From Ehretia macrophylla (lineage: Eukaryota; Streptophyta; Magnoliopsida; Boraginales; Ehretiaceae): a stretch of DNA of 64,000 bases. A program made the translations under genes and the position numbers. The notes under the pieces are model-generated. The model was not told where the DNA came from and ran no database searches. It was given only the letters and a program-made list of their open reading frames with translations. Position 1 is the stretch's first letter, and each line of letters opens with the position of its first letter. Below are positions 1 to 11,869 of this stretch, one piece after another. The DNA lies in NCBI GenBank assembly GCA_037974665.1, contig CM075773.1, positions 30,886,853 to 30,950,852 of the forward strand, written 5' to 3'.

Positions 1-269
1 GACATACGAATGGGGACGAAAAAACAGCGCAAAAGAAGAAAAGTGTCCCAAAACTGATGAGAACGTTAGTTTTTGGGCTCGGAAATTAGGTGCAGCCAAT
101 TAGGCTTGGTGCCCCATCGTAGAGTTCTTGGGGAACTTTTCAAAAGTGTCACGAAACAGATGAAAACGTTGGAATTTGGGCTCTGAAAATAGGCGTAGCT
201 GAGCAGGCTTGCTATCCATTTTATAGGACTCCCGGAGAGCTTTCAAACGGTATGTTGTGCACCGCGTAA
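1..269 (+). repeat. Partial elongated satellite monomer (long variant, copy 1)
   Basis: The window opens inside a long-variant monomer. After a normal 'gtgtcccaaaactgatgaga' (about 45) and 'gccccatcgtagag', a second, diverged copy of the same part of the monomer begins at about 147 ('tgtcacgaaacagatgaaaa'), before the usual 'gagctttc...cggtatg' end. The same layout recurs at 4318, 5782 and 7246. This copy lies 4,171 bp upstream of the next, equal to twelve monomers plus the roughly 100-bp extension minus a 20-bp deletion, so it is separate from the regular run at 3.66-8.05 kb. Confidence 0.85.
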
Positions 270-1612
270 CTCCTTACATAATAAAATTTATAGTCATCGG
301 AGCATCGAATACCTGGTCACAAGCCCCACGCCCACGGTTTGTGGGCCCAGCCACTACGTGAAGTGAAGTTGTCTTGCCTAAGGTGTCGTGGGATTCTGTA
401 ATCGAAATGTAATAGATTAGGTTGTCGTCTTTTTCACGGCTCACAACGTACGATCCTAGATGAAAAATAGCGCAATAGAAGGAAAGTGTCATAAAACTGA
501 TGAAAATGTTCGATTTTGGGATCTGAAAATAGGTGCCCCCGTCGTAGAGCCCTCGGAGAGCTTTCCAACGGTATGCTGTGCGCCGCGTAACTCCTTACGG
601 ATCAAAAGTTGTAGGCACTGGAGCGACAGATACCTGGTCACAAGCCCCACGCCCTCGGTTTGAGGGCACAGCCTCTACGTGAAGGGAAGTTGTCTTACCC
701 AAGGTGCCATGGGATTCAGTTATAAAAATGTGATAGATTAGGTAGTCGTCCTTTTTTCGGCTCATGACCTACGACTCTGGACGAAAAAACATCGCCAAAG
801 AGGAAAAGTGCAACAAAATTGATGAGAACGTTTGATTTTGTGCGTCAAAAATAGGCGCAGCCGAGCAGGCTTACAACCCCAGTCGTAGAGCTCACAGAGA
901 GCATTCCAACGGTATGCTGTGCGCTATGTAACTCCTTACGGATCAAAAGCTATGGGCATCGGAGCGACGGAGACCAGGTCACAAGCCCCACGCCCTTTGT
1001 TTGCACGCCCAGCCTCGACGTGAAGTGAAGTTGTCTTGCCCAAGGTGCCATGGGATTCGGTAATAAAAATGTGATGGATTAGGTTTTCGTTCTTTTCGCG
1101 GCTCACGACGCACGATCCGGGATGAAAAAACAGCCCAAAGAGGAAAAGTGTCCTGATACTGATGAAAATTTTCAATTTTGGGATTTGAAAATAGGTGCAG
1201 CCAAGCAAGCTTGGTGCACCCGTCACAGAGCTCTCCAAGAGCTTTCCAACGGTATGCTGTGCGCAGCGTAACTCCTTACGGATCAAAAGTTATGGGCATC
1301 AGAGCGATGGATACCTGTTCACAAGCCCCACGCCCTCGGTTTGAGGGCACAGCCTCTACGTGAACTGAAGTTGTCTTGCCCAAGGTGCCTTGGGATTTGG
1401 TAATAAAAATGTGATTGATTAGGTTGTCGTCTTTTTTTCGGCTCACGACGTCCGATCCGTGACGGAAAAATAGCGCAAAAGAGGAAAAGTGTCCCAAAAT
1501 TGATGAGAACGTTTTATTTTGGGCTCTGAAAATAGGCGTAGCCGAGCAGGCTTGCTGCCCCTGTCGTAGAGTCCTCAGAGAGCGTTCCAACGGTATGTTG
1601 TACGACACGTAA

Positions 1613-3998
1613 CTCCTTGCGGATCAAAAGTTATGGGCATCGAAGCGACGGATACTTGGTCAAAACCCCGACGCCCTTTGTTTGCTGGCCCAGTCTCTAC
1701 GTGAAGTGAAGTTGTCTTGCCCAAGGTGCCATGGGATTCGGTAACAGAAATATGATGGATTAGGTTATCGTCCTTTTCGCGGTTTATTACGTACGATCAG
1801 GGACGGAAAAACAGGGGAAAAAAAGAAAAGTGTCCCGAAACTTATGAAAATGTTCGATTTTGGGCTCCGAAAATAGGCGCAGCTAACCAAGCTCGCAACC
1901 CCCGTCGTAGAGCTCAGGCAGAACTTTCCAACGGTATGCTGTGCGCCGCGTAACTCCTTACGAATCAAAAGTTATGGGCACCGGAGGGATGGATACCTGG
2001 CCACAAGACCCACGCCCTCGGTTTGAGGGACCAGCCTCTACATGAATTGAAGCTGTCTTGTCCAAGGTCCCGTGTGATTCGATAATAGAAATGTGATAGA
2101 TTAGGTTGTCGTCCTTTTCGTGGCTCATGACGTATGATCCGGGACGGAAAAACTGCGCAAAAGAAGATCAGTGTCCAGAAACTAATGAAAATGTTCAATT
2201 TTGGGATCTGAAAACAGGCGCAGCCGAGCAGGCTTGGTGCCCCCGTCGTAGAGCTCTCGGAGAGTTTTCCAACTATATGCTGTGCATCGCGTAACTCCTT
2301 ATGGATCAAAAGTTCAGGGCACCGGAGCAACGAATACCTCATCAAAAGCCCCACACCTTCTGTTTGTGCGCCTAGCCTCTACATGAAGTGAAGTTGTCTT
2401 GCCCAAGGTGCCGTGGGATTTGGTAATAGAAATGTGATGGATTATTTTGTCGTTCTTTTCGCGGCTCACGACGTACGATTCAGGATGGAAAAAAAGCGCA
2501 AAAGAAGAAAAGTATCCCAAAACTGATGAAAACATTCAATTTTGGGCTCTGAAAAAAGGCGCAGTCAAGCAAGCTTGGTGCCCCCATCGTAGAGCTCACG
2601 AACAACTTTCCAACGGTATACTGTGCGCTACATAACTCCTTACGGATCAAAAGTTATGGGCACCGGAGCGACAGATACCTGGTCATAAGCCCCACGCTGT
2701 CTGTTTGCAGGCCCAGCTTCTACATGAAGTGAAGTTGTATTGCCCAAAGTGTCACGTGATTCGATACTAGAAGTGTGATGGATTAGGTTGTCATCCTTTT
2801 TGCGGCTAATGACGTGCGATCCGGGACGAAAAAACATCGCCAAACAAGAAAAGTATCCCGAAATTAATGAAAACATTTGATTTAGGGCTCCGAAAATAGG
2901 CGTAGCCGGGCGGGCTTAGTGCCCCAGTCGTAGAGCTCAAGGAGAGCTTTCCTATGGTATGTTGTCCGCTGCGTAACTTCTTACGGATCAAAAGTTATAG
3001 GCACCAGAGCAACGGATACCTGGTCACAAGCCCCACGCCCTTGGTTTGCGTGCCCAGCCTTTACGTGAAGTGAAGTTGTCTTACCCAAGGTGCTGTGGGA
3101 TTTGGTAATAGAAATATGATAGATTAGGTTTTTGTCCTTTTCGCAGCTCACGACGTACGATTCGTGACAAAAAAATAGCGCAAAAGAAGAAAAGTATCCC
3201 AAAACTGATGAAAATGTTCAATTTTGGGCCGCAAAAATAGGTGCAGCCGAGCAGGCTTGCTGCCCCATGGTAGAGCTCTTGGAGAGCTTTAAAACGGTAT
3301 GCTGTGCGACGCGTAACTCTTTACGGATCAAAAGTTATGGGCACCGGAGCGACGGATACCTGGTCACAAGCCCCACGCCCTTGGTTTGAGGGCCCAGTCT
3401 CTACGTGAAGAGAAGTTTTCTTGCCCAAGGTGCCGTGGGATTCGGTAATAAAAATGTGATTGATTAGGACATCGTCCTTTTCAGGGCTCACGACATATGA
3501 ACAGAGACGGAAAAATAGCACAAAAGAAGAAAAGTGTCCCAAAATTGATGAGAACGTTAGATTTTGGGCATGGAAAGTAGGTACAACCAAGTAGGCTTGG
3601 TGCCCCCATCGTAGAGCTCTCGGAGAGCTTTCCAACAGTATGTTGTGCGCCGCGTAACTCCTTATGGATCAAAAGTTTTAGGCACCGAAGCAACAGATAC
3701 CTGGTCACAAGCCTCACGCCCTCGGTTTGAGGGCCCAGCCTCTATGTGAAGTGAAGTTTTCTTGCCCAAGGTGCCGTGGGATTCGGTAATAAAAATGTGA
3801 TAGATTAGGTTGTCGTCTTTTTTACGGCTCACGACTTACGAAACGGGACGGAAAAACAGCGCAAAAAAAGAAAAGTGTCCCAAAACTGATGAAAACGTTT
3901 GATTTTGGGCTTCGAAAATAAGTGTAACAGAGCAAGCTTGCTGCCACCGTCGTAGAGGTCTCGGAGAGCTTTCCAACGGTATTTTGTGCGCCGCTTAA
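1613..3998 (+). repeat. Seven-monomer higher-order cassette, copy 1
   Basis: This monomer sequence reappears in the same order at 8050-10432 and largely at 13160-15193. Ordered diagnostic variants are: 'gtccagaaactaatg' with 'ttttccaact' (near 2170-2275); 'catcaaaagcccc' with 'ttctgtttg' (near 2340); 'agctcacgaac' (near 2593); 'acatttgatttagggctcc' with a 'gggcgggctt'-like motif (near 2873-2910); 'gattcgtgac' (near 3159); 'gagaacgttagattttgggc' with 'gtaggtacaac' (near 3550-3590); then a monomer with 'tctatgtgaagtgaagtttt' and 'cgacttacgaa' (near 3735-3840). Shared order of private variants, not just similarity, marks it as a higher-order unit. Confidence 0.75.
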
Positions 3999-3999
3999 C

Positions 4000-4440
4000 T
4001 CCTTAAGGATCAAAAGTTATGGCACCGGAGCGACGGATACTTGGTCACAAGCCCTACGCCCTCAGTTTGAGGGCCCTGCTCTACGTGAAGTGAAGTTGTC
4101 TTGCCCAAGGTGTTGTGGAATTCGGTAATAAAAATGAGATGGATTAGGTTGTTGTCCTTTTCATGGCACACGACATACGAATGGGGACGAAAAAATAGCA
4201 CAAAAGAAGAAAAGTGTCCCAAAACTGATGAGAACGTTAGTTTTTGGGCTCGGAAATTAGGTGCAGCCAAGTAGGCTTGGTGCCCCATCGTAGAGCTCTT
4301 GGGGAACTTTCCAAAATTGTCAAGAAACTGATGAAAATGTTGGAATTTGGGCTCTGAAAATAGGCATAGCTGAGCAGGCTCGCTATCCATTTTATAGGGC
4401 TCCCGGAGAGCTTTCGAACGGTATGTTGTGCACCGCGTAA
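4000..4440 (+). repeat. Elongated satellite monomer (442 bp), copy 2
   Basis: The monomer carries an internal partial duplication of about 100 bp. The segment from 'gtgtcccaaaactgatgaga' (4214) to 'gagctctt' (near 4295) is followed by a second diverged version starting at 4318 ('tgtcaagaaactgatgaaaa') and running through 'gctctgaaaataggcatagc', 'ctatccattttatagggctc', to the normal monomer end. The second version is more diverged from the satellite consensus than the first, which suggests it came from another monomer subtype by unequal exchange rather than by simple local duplication. Confidence 0.88.
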
Positions 4441-5463
4441 CTCTTTAAGAATCAAAAGTTATGGGCACCGGAGCGACGGATACCTGGTCACAAGCCCCAC
4501 GCCCTCAGTTTGCGGGCTCAGCCTCTACGTGAAGTGAAGTTGTCTTGCCCAAGGTACTGTGGGATTCGGTAATAGAAATGTGATGGATTAGGTCGTCATC
4601 CTTTTCATGGCTCACGACGTATGATTAAGGATGAAAAAATAGTGCAAAAGAAGAAAAGTGTCCCAAAACTGATGAAAAAGTTCGATTTTGGGCTATGAAA
4701 ATTGGCGCAGCCGAGCAGGCTTGCTGCCCCCAACGTAGAGCTCGGAGACAGCTTTCCAATGGTATGTTGTGCGCCGCATAACTCCTTACGGATCAAAAGT
4801 CATGGGCACCGGAGCGACGGATAGCTGGTCATAAGCCCTACGCCCTCGTTTTGAGGGCACAGCTTCTACGTGAAGTGAAGTTGTCTTGCCCAAGGTTCGA
4901 TGGGATTCGGTAATAAAAATATGATGGATTAGGTTGTCATCCTTTTTCCGACTCACGACGTACAATCCAATACGGAAAAACAACACAAAAGAGTAAAAGT
5001 GTCCCAAAATTGATGAGAACGTTTGATTTTGGGCTACGAAAATAGGCACAGCTGAGCAGGCTTGCGGCCCCAGTTGTAGAGTTCTCGGAGAGCGTTCCAA
5101 CAGTATGCTGTGCGCCGCGTAACTCCTTACGGATCAAAAGTTATAGGCACCGAAGCGACAGATACCTGGTCACAAACCCTACGCCCTCGGTTTAAGGGCC
5201 CGGCCTCTATGTGAAGTGAAGTTTTCTTGCCCAAGGTGCCGTGGGATTCGGTAATAAAAATGTGATAGATTAGGTTGTCATCTTTTTTACGGCTCACGAC
5301 TTACGAAACGGGACGACAAAATAGCGCTAAGGAAGAAAACTGTCCCAAAAATGATGAAAATGTTCGATTTTGGACTTCGAAAATAAGTGCAGCCGAGCAA
5401 GCTTGCTGCCCTGTCGTAGAGATCTCGGAGAGCTTTGCAACGGTATTTTGTGTGCCGCTTAAC

Positions 5464-5904
5464 TCCTTAAGGATCAAAAGTTATGGCACCGGAGCGACGG
5501 ATACTTGGTCACAAGCCCTACGCCCTCAGTTTGAGGGCCCTGCTCTACGTGAAGTGAAGTTGTCTTGCCCAAGGTGTCGTGGGATTCGGTAATAAAAATG
5601 TGATGGATTAGGTTGTTGTCCTTTTCGTGGCACACGACATACGAATGGGGACGAAAAAATAGCTCAAAAGAAGAAAAGTGTCCCAAAACTGATGAGAACG
5701 TTAGTTTTTGGGCTCGGAAATTAGGTGCAGCCAAGTAGGCTTGGTGCCCCATCGTAGAGCTCTTGGGGAACCTTCCAAAAGTGTCACGAAACTGATGAAA
5801 ATGTTGGAATTTGGGCTCTGAAAATAGGCATAGCTGAGCAGGCTCCCTATCCATTTTATAGGGCTCCCGGAGAGCTTTCCAATGGTATGCAGTGCAACGC
5901 GTAA
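5464..5904 (+). repeat. Elongated satellite monomer (442 bp), copy 3
   Basis: Same structure as the monomer at 4000-4440; the inserted second module begins at 5782. It shares the private 'ctatccattttatagggctc' and the 'ttagtttttgggctcgg' variant with the other long monomers. Confidence 0.88.
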
Positions 5905-6928
5905 CTCTTTACGAATCAAAAGTTATGGGCACCGAAGCGACAGAGACTTGGTCACAAGCCCCACGCCCTCGGTTTGGGGGCCTAGCCACTACGTGAAGTG
6001 AAGTTGTCTTGCCCAAGGTGACGTGGGATTCGATAATAGAAATGTGATGGATTAGGTTGTCGTCCTTTTCGAGGCTTATGACGTACGATCAGGGACGGAA
6101 AAACAGTGCAAAAGTAGAAAAGTGTCCCAAAACTGATGAAAATGATCAATTTTGGGCTCCGAAAATTGGTGCAGACGAGCACGTTTGCTGCCCCCGTCGT
6201 AGAGCTCGGAGACAGCTTTCCAATGGTATGTTGTGCGCCGCATAACTCCTTACGGATCAAAAGTCATGGGCACCGAAGCGACGGATACCTGGTCATAAGC
6301 CCTACGCCCTCGTTTTGAGGGCACAGCTTCTACGTGAAGTGAAGTTGTCTTGCCCAAGGTTCGATGGGATTCGGTAATAAAAATATGATGGATTAGGTTG
6401 TCATCCTTTTTCCGACTCACGACGTACATTCCAATACGGAAAAACAACGCAAAAGAGTAAAAGTGTCCCAAAATTGATGAGAACGTTTAATTTTGGGCTC
6501 CGAAAATAGGCGCAGCCGAGCAGACTTGTGGCCCTGGTCGTAGAACTCTCGGAGAGCTTTCCAACAGGATGCTGTGCGCTGCGTAACTCCTTACGGATCA
6601 AAAGTTATGGGCACCGAAACGATAGATACCTGGTCATAAGCCCCATGCCCTTGGTTTGAGGGCCCAACTTCTATGTGAAGTGAAGTTTTCTTGCCCAAGG
6701 TGCCGTGGGATTCGGTAATAAAAACATGATGGATTAGGTTGTCTTCCTTTTCGCGGCTCACGACATACGAAACGGGACGACAAAATAGCGCTAAGGAAGA
6801 AAAGTGTCCCAAAACTGATGAAAATGTTCGATTTTGGGCTTCGAAAATAAGTGCAGCCGAGCAAGCTTGCTGCCCCGTCGTAGAGATCTCGGAGAGCTTT
6901 GCAACGGTATTTTGTGCGCCGCTTAACT

Positions 6929-7368
6929 CCTTAAGGATCAAAAGTTATGGCACCGGAGCAACGGATACTTGGTCACAAGCCCTACGCCCTCGGTTTGAGG
7001 GCCCTGCTCTACGTGAAGTGAAGTTGTCTTGCTCAATGTGTCGTGGGATTCGGTAATAAAAATGTGATGGATTAGGCTGTTGTCCTTTTCGCGGCACACG
7101 ACATACGAATGGGGACGGAAAAACAGCGCAAAAGGAGAAAAGTGTCCCAAAACTGATGAGAACGTTAGTTTTTGGGCTCGGAAATTAGGTGCAGCCAAGT
7201 AGGCTTGGTGCCCCATCGTAGAGCTCTTAAGGAACTTTCCAAAAGTGTCACGAAACTGATAAAAACGTTGGAATTTGGGCTATGAAAATAGGCGTAGCTG
7301 AGTAGGCTTGCTATCCATTTTATAGGGCTCATGGAGAGCTTTCGAACGGTATGTTGTGCACTGCGTAA
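6929..7368 (+). repeat. Elongated satellite monomer (441 bp), copy 4
   Basis: Same structure again; the extra module begins at 7246. It has small private changes ('ctcttaaggaac', 'gggctatgaaaa', 'gctcatggagag'). Confidence 0.88.
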
Positions 7369-8049
7369 CTCTTTACGGATCAAAAGTTATGGGCACCGGA
7401 GCAACAGATACCTGGTCACTAGCCCCACGCCTTCAGTTTGAGGACCCAGCCTCTACGCAAAGTAAGGTTGTCTTGCCCAAGGTGTCGTGGGATTCGATAA
7501 TAGAAATGTGATAGATTAGGTTGTCGTCCTTTTCGCGGCTCACGACGTATGATGTGGGATAAAAAAATAGCGCAAAAGTAGAAAAGTGTCCCAAAACTGA
7601 TGAAAATGTTCAATTTTGGGCTCTGAAAACAGGCGCAGCCGAGCAGGCTTGTTGCCCGCATCGTAGAGATCTCGGAGAGCTTCCTAATAGTATGCTGTGC
7701 GCCGCATAACTCCTTACGAATCAAAATTATGGGCACCGGAGCGACAAATACTTGGTCACAAGCCCCACACCCTCCGTTTGCGGGCATAGCTTCTACGTGA
7801 AGTGAAGTTGTCTTGCCCAAGGTTCCATGGGATTCGGTAATAAAAATGTGATGGATTAGGTTGTCATCCTTTTTCTGACTCACGACGTACAATCCAATAC
7901 AGAAAAACAGCGCAAAAGAGGAAAAGTGTCCCAAAATTGATGAGAACGTTCGATTTTGGGCTATGAAAATAGGCACAGCCGAGCAGGCTTGTGGCCCCAG
8001 TTGTAGAGTTCTCAGAGAGCGTTCCAACAGTATGCTGTGAGCCGTGTAA

Positions 8050-10432
8050 CTCCTTACGGATCAAAAGTTATAGGCATTGGAGCGACGGATACTTGGTCAA
8101 AAGCCCCACGCTGTTTGTTTGCCGGCCCAGCCTCTACGTGAAGTGAAGTTGTCTTGCCCTAGGTGCCATGGGATTCGGTATTAGAAATGTGATGGATTAG
8201 GATGTCGTCCTTTTCGCGGCTCATGACGTACAATCCAGTTCGGAAAAACAGCGCAAAAGAACAAAAGTGTCCCGAAACTTATGAAAATGTTCGATTTTGG
8301 GTTTCCAAAATAGGCGCAGCCGAGCAAGCTTGCTGCCGCCATCATAGATCTCGTGGAGAGCTTTCCATCAGTATGCTGTGTGCCACGTAACTCCTTTCAG
8401 AACAAAAGTTATGGGCACCGGAGCGACGGATACCTGGTCACAAGACCCACACCCTCGGTATTGTGGCCCAGCCTCTACATGAAGTGAAGTTATCTTGTCC
8501 AAGGTACTGTGTGAGTCGGTAATAGAAATGTGATAGATTAGGTTGTCGTCCTTTTTGCGGCTCACGACATACGATTCATGATAGAAAAACTGCACAAAAG
8601 AAGATAAGTGTCCAGAAACTAATGAAAATGTTCGATTTTGAGCTCTGAAAATAGGCACAGCCGAGCAGGCTTGGTGCCCCCGTCCTAGAGCTCTCGGAGA
8701 CTTTTCCAACTGTATGATATGCGTCGCGTAACTCCTTATGGATCAAAAGTTATGGGAGCCGGAGCAGCGGATACCTAGTTAAAAGCCCCACGACTTCTGT
8801 TTGCGCACCCACCCTCTACGGGAAGTGAATTTGTCTTGTCCAAGGTGCCGTGGGATTCGGTAATAGAAAAGTGATGGATTAGCTTGTCGTCCTTCTCGCG
8901 GCTCATGACGTACGATCCGGGATGGGAAAAAAGTGCAAAAGAAGAAAAGTGTCCCAAAACTGATGAAAACAATCGATTTTGGGCTCCTAAAGAAGGCCCA
9001 GCCGAGCAAGTTTGGTGCCCCCATCGTAGAGCTCACAAAGAGCTTTCCAACGGTATAATGTGCGCTGTGTAACTCCTTACGGATCAAAAATTATGGGCAT
9101 CGGAGCGACGGATACCTGGTCATAAGCCCCATGCCCTCTGTTTGCGGTCTCAACCACTACGTGAACTGAAGTTGTCTTGCCCAAGGTGCCATGTGATTCG
9201 ATAATAGAAATATGATGGATTAGGTGGTCGTCCTTTTCGCCGCTCATGACGTACGATCCGGGACGAAAAAATGCGTAAAACAAGAAAAGTGTCTCTAAAT
9301 TAATGAAAACATTCGATTAGGGCTCCAAAAATAGGCACAGCCGAGCGGGCTTGGTGCCCCAGTCGTAGACCCCACAGACAGCTTTCCAACGGTATGTTGT
9401 GCGCTGCGTAACTCCTTACAGATCAAAAGTTATGGGCACCGGAGTGACGGATACCTGGTCACAAGCCCCACGCCCTCGGCTTGCAGGCCTAGCCTTTACG
9501 TGAAGTGAAGTTGTCTTGCCCAAGGTGCCGTGGGATTCGGTAATAGAAATGTGATAGATTAGGTTGTCGTCCTTTTCGCGGCTCACAAAGTACCATTCGT
9601 GACAAAAAAACAGCGTATAAAGAACAAAAGTGGCCCGAAACTAATGAAAATATTTGATTTTCGGCTCCAAAAATAGGTGCAGCTGAGCAGGCTTGCTAAG
9701 CTCATGGTAGACCTCTCGGAGAGCTTTCCAATGGTATGATATGCGCCGCATAACTCCTTACGGATCAAAAGTTATGGGCACCAGAGCAACGGATACCTGG
9801 TCACAAGCCCCACGCCCTCGATTTGAGGGCCCAGCCTCTACGTGAAATGAAGTTTTCTTGCCCAAGGTGCCGTGGGATTTGGTAATAAAAATGTGATGGA
9901 TTAGGCCGTCGTCCTTTTCGCGGCTCATGACATACGAACCGGGACGGAAAAACAGCAAAAGTAGAAAAGTATCCCAAAATTGATGAGAACGTTAGATTTT
10001 AGGCTCATAAAGTAGGTACAACGAAGTAGGCTCGGTGCCCCCATAATAGAGCTCTCGGAGAGCTTTCCAATAGCATGTTGTGCACCGCGTAACTCCTTAC
10101 AGATCAAAAGTTATGGGCACCAAAGCGACGGATACCTTGTCACAAGCCCCACGCCCTAGGTTTGAGGGCCCAGCCTCTATGTGAAGTGAAGTTTTCTTGC
10201 CCAAGGTGCCGTGGGATTCGGCAATAAAAATGTGATAGATTCGGTTGTCGTCTTTTTCGCAGATCACGACTTACGAACCGGGATGGAAAAACAGCGCTAA
10301 GGAAGAAGAGTGTCACAAAACTGATGAAAATATTCGATTTTGGGCTCCGAAAATGAGTGCAGCCTAGCAGGCTTGCTGCCAAATCATAGAGCTCTCAGAG
10401 ATCTTTCCAACGGTATATTGTGCGCCGCATAA
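8050..10432 (+). repeat. Seven-monomer higher-order cassette, copy 2
   Basis: This is the counterpart of 1613-3998. Anchors pair as 1613/8050, 1954/8391, 2295/8732, 2636/9073, 2978/9412, 3318/9754, 3658/10093. Shared private variants include 'acttggtcaaaa', 'gtccagaaactaatg', 'cttctgtttgcgcaccca', 'gctcacaaagagc', 'cattcgtgac' and 'gtaggtacaac'. Confidence 0.75.
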
Positions 10433-11454
10433 CTCCTTACGGATCAAAAGTTATGGGCACTAGAGCGACGGATACCTAGTTACAAGCCCCACGCCCTCGA
10501 TTTAAGGGCCTAGCCTCTACATGAAGTGAAGTTGTCTTGCCCAAGGTGCCGTGGGATTCGGTAATAAAAATGTGATGGATTAGGCCGTCGTCCTTTTCGC
10601 GGCTCACGACATACGAACCGGGACGGAAAAATAGCGCAAAAGAAGAAAAGTGTCCCAAAACTGATGATAACGTTAGATTTTGGGCTCAAAAAGGAGGTGC
10701 AGCCAAGTAGGCTCGGTGCCCCCATCGTAGAGCTCTCGGAGAGCTTTCCAATAGCATGCTGTGCGCTGCGTAACTCCTTACAGATCAAAAGTTATGGGCA
10801 CCAAAGCGACAGATACCTTGTCACAAGCTCCACGCCCTCGGTTTGAGGGCCCAGCCTTTATGTGAAGTGAAGTTTTCTTGCCCAAGGTGCCGTGGGATTC
10901 GGTAATAAAAATGTGATAGATTCGGTTGTCGTCTTTTTCGCAGATCACGACTTATGAACCGAGATGATAAAACAGCGCTAAGGAAGAAAAGTGTCCCAAA
11001 ATTGATGAAAATATTCAATTTTGGGCTCTGAAAACGAGTGCAACCGAGCAGGCTTGCTGCCCCATCATAGAGCTCTCGGAGATCTTTCCAACTCTATGTT
11101 GTGCGCCTCGTAACTCCTTACGGATCAAAAGTTATGGGCACCAGAGCGACGGATACATAGTTACAAGACCCACGTCGTCGATTTGAGGGCCCAGCCTCTA
11201 CGTGAAGTGAAGTTGTCTTGCCCAAGGTGCCGTGGTATTCGGTAATAAAAATGTGATAGATTAGGCCGTCGTTCTTTTCGCGGCTCACGACATACGAATC
11301 GGGATGAAAAAATAACGCAAAAGAAGAAAAGTGTCCCAAAACTGATGAGAACGTTAGATTTTGGGCTCGAAAAGTAGGTGCAGCCAAGTAGGCTTGGTGC
11401 CCCCATCGTAGAGCTCTCGGACAGCTTTCCAACAGTATGCAGTGTGCCGCGTAA
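9754..11454 (+). repeat. Dimeric higher-order repeat, about 680 bp, about 2.5 copies
   Basis: Two monomer subtypes alternate. Type D has 'ttaggccgtcgtcc', 'gacatacgaa' and 'gagaacgttag' or a close variant (near 9901, 10581, 11262). Type E has 'gattcggttgtcgtcttttt', 'cgcagatcacgactta' and 'gcgctaaggaag' (near 10236 and 10916). The E-type motif is exactly 680 bp apart, two monomers. The unit overlaps the end of the seven-monomer cassette, so the dimer is probably a local expansion of the cassette's last pair. Confidence 0.82.
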
Positions 11455-11751
11455 CTCTTTACGGATCAAAAGTTATGGGCACCGGAGCGACGGACACCTG
11501 GTCACAAGCCCCACGCCTTCGGTTTGCGGGTCCAGCCTCTACGTGAAGTGAAGTTGTCTTGCCCAAGGTGCCGTGGGATTTGGTAATAGAAATGTGATGG
11601 ATTAGGTTGTCGTCCTTTTTGCGGCTTACGACGTACGATTCGGGACGAAAAAACAGCGCAAAAGAAGAAAAGTGTCCCAAAACTGATGAAAATGTTCAAT
11701 TTTGGGCTCCAAAAATTGAAGCAGCTGAGCAACTTTGTTGCCTCCATCGTA

Positions 11752-11766
11752 GAGCTCTCAGAGAGC
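11752..11766. other. Example of the satellite dyad AGCTCTC-N-GAGAGCT
   Basis: A 15-bp inverted repeat with 7-bp arms and one central base lies about 297 bp after the monomer anchor (here 'agctctcagagagct'). It is intact in many monomers with either G or A in the centre, and often has one arm mismatch elsewhere. Other dyads in the monomer are CGTAA-CTCC-TTACG at the anchor and GCCCTC-n-GAGGGC in monomers with the 'gagggc' variant. Confidence 0.8.
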
Positions 11767-11869
11767 TTTCCAACGGTATGCTGTGCACCGCGTAACTCCT
11801 TGCGGATTAAAATTTATGGGCACCGAAGCAACGGATACCTGATCACAAGCCCCACGGCCTCGGTTTGAG

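Larger units (their letters stand above)
3658..8049 (+). repeat. Four-monomer higher-order repeat, about 1,464 bp, three copies
   Basis: Monomer lengths cycle as 341, 442, 341, 341 / 340, 442, 341, 342 / 340, 441, 341, 340 (anchors 3658, 3999, 4441, 4782, 5123, 5463, 5905, 6246, 6588, 6928, 7369, 7710, 8050). The extra segment of the long monomer starts at 4318, 5782 and 7246, exactly 1,464 bp apart each time. Other marks repeat at the same period: 'gctcggagacagctttccaa' (near 4740, 6201), 'tccgactcacgacgtaca' (near 4947, 6411; variant near 7874), 'tccaatacggaaaaacaac' (4966, 6430). The three copies are not identical, so the run is not brand new, but the phase is exact. Confidence 0.9.

Noticed and set aside
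7419-8027. 202-codon minus-strand open frame
   Set aside because: It spans about 1.8 satellite monomers and stays open only because of local indels. The same residues recur in other frames and lengths throughout the array. No start context, domain or known family.
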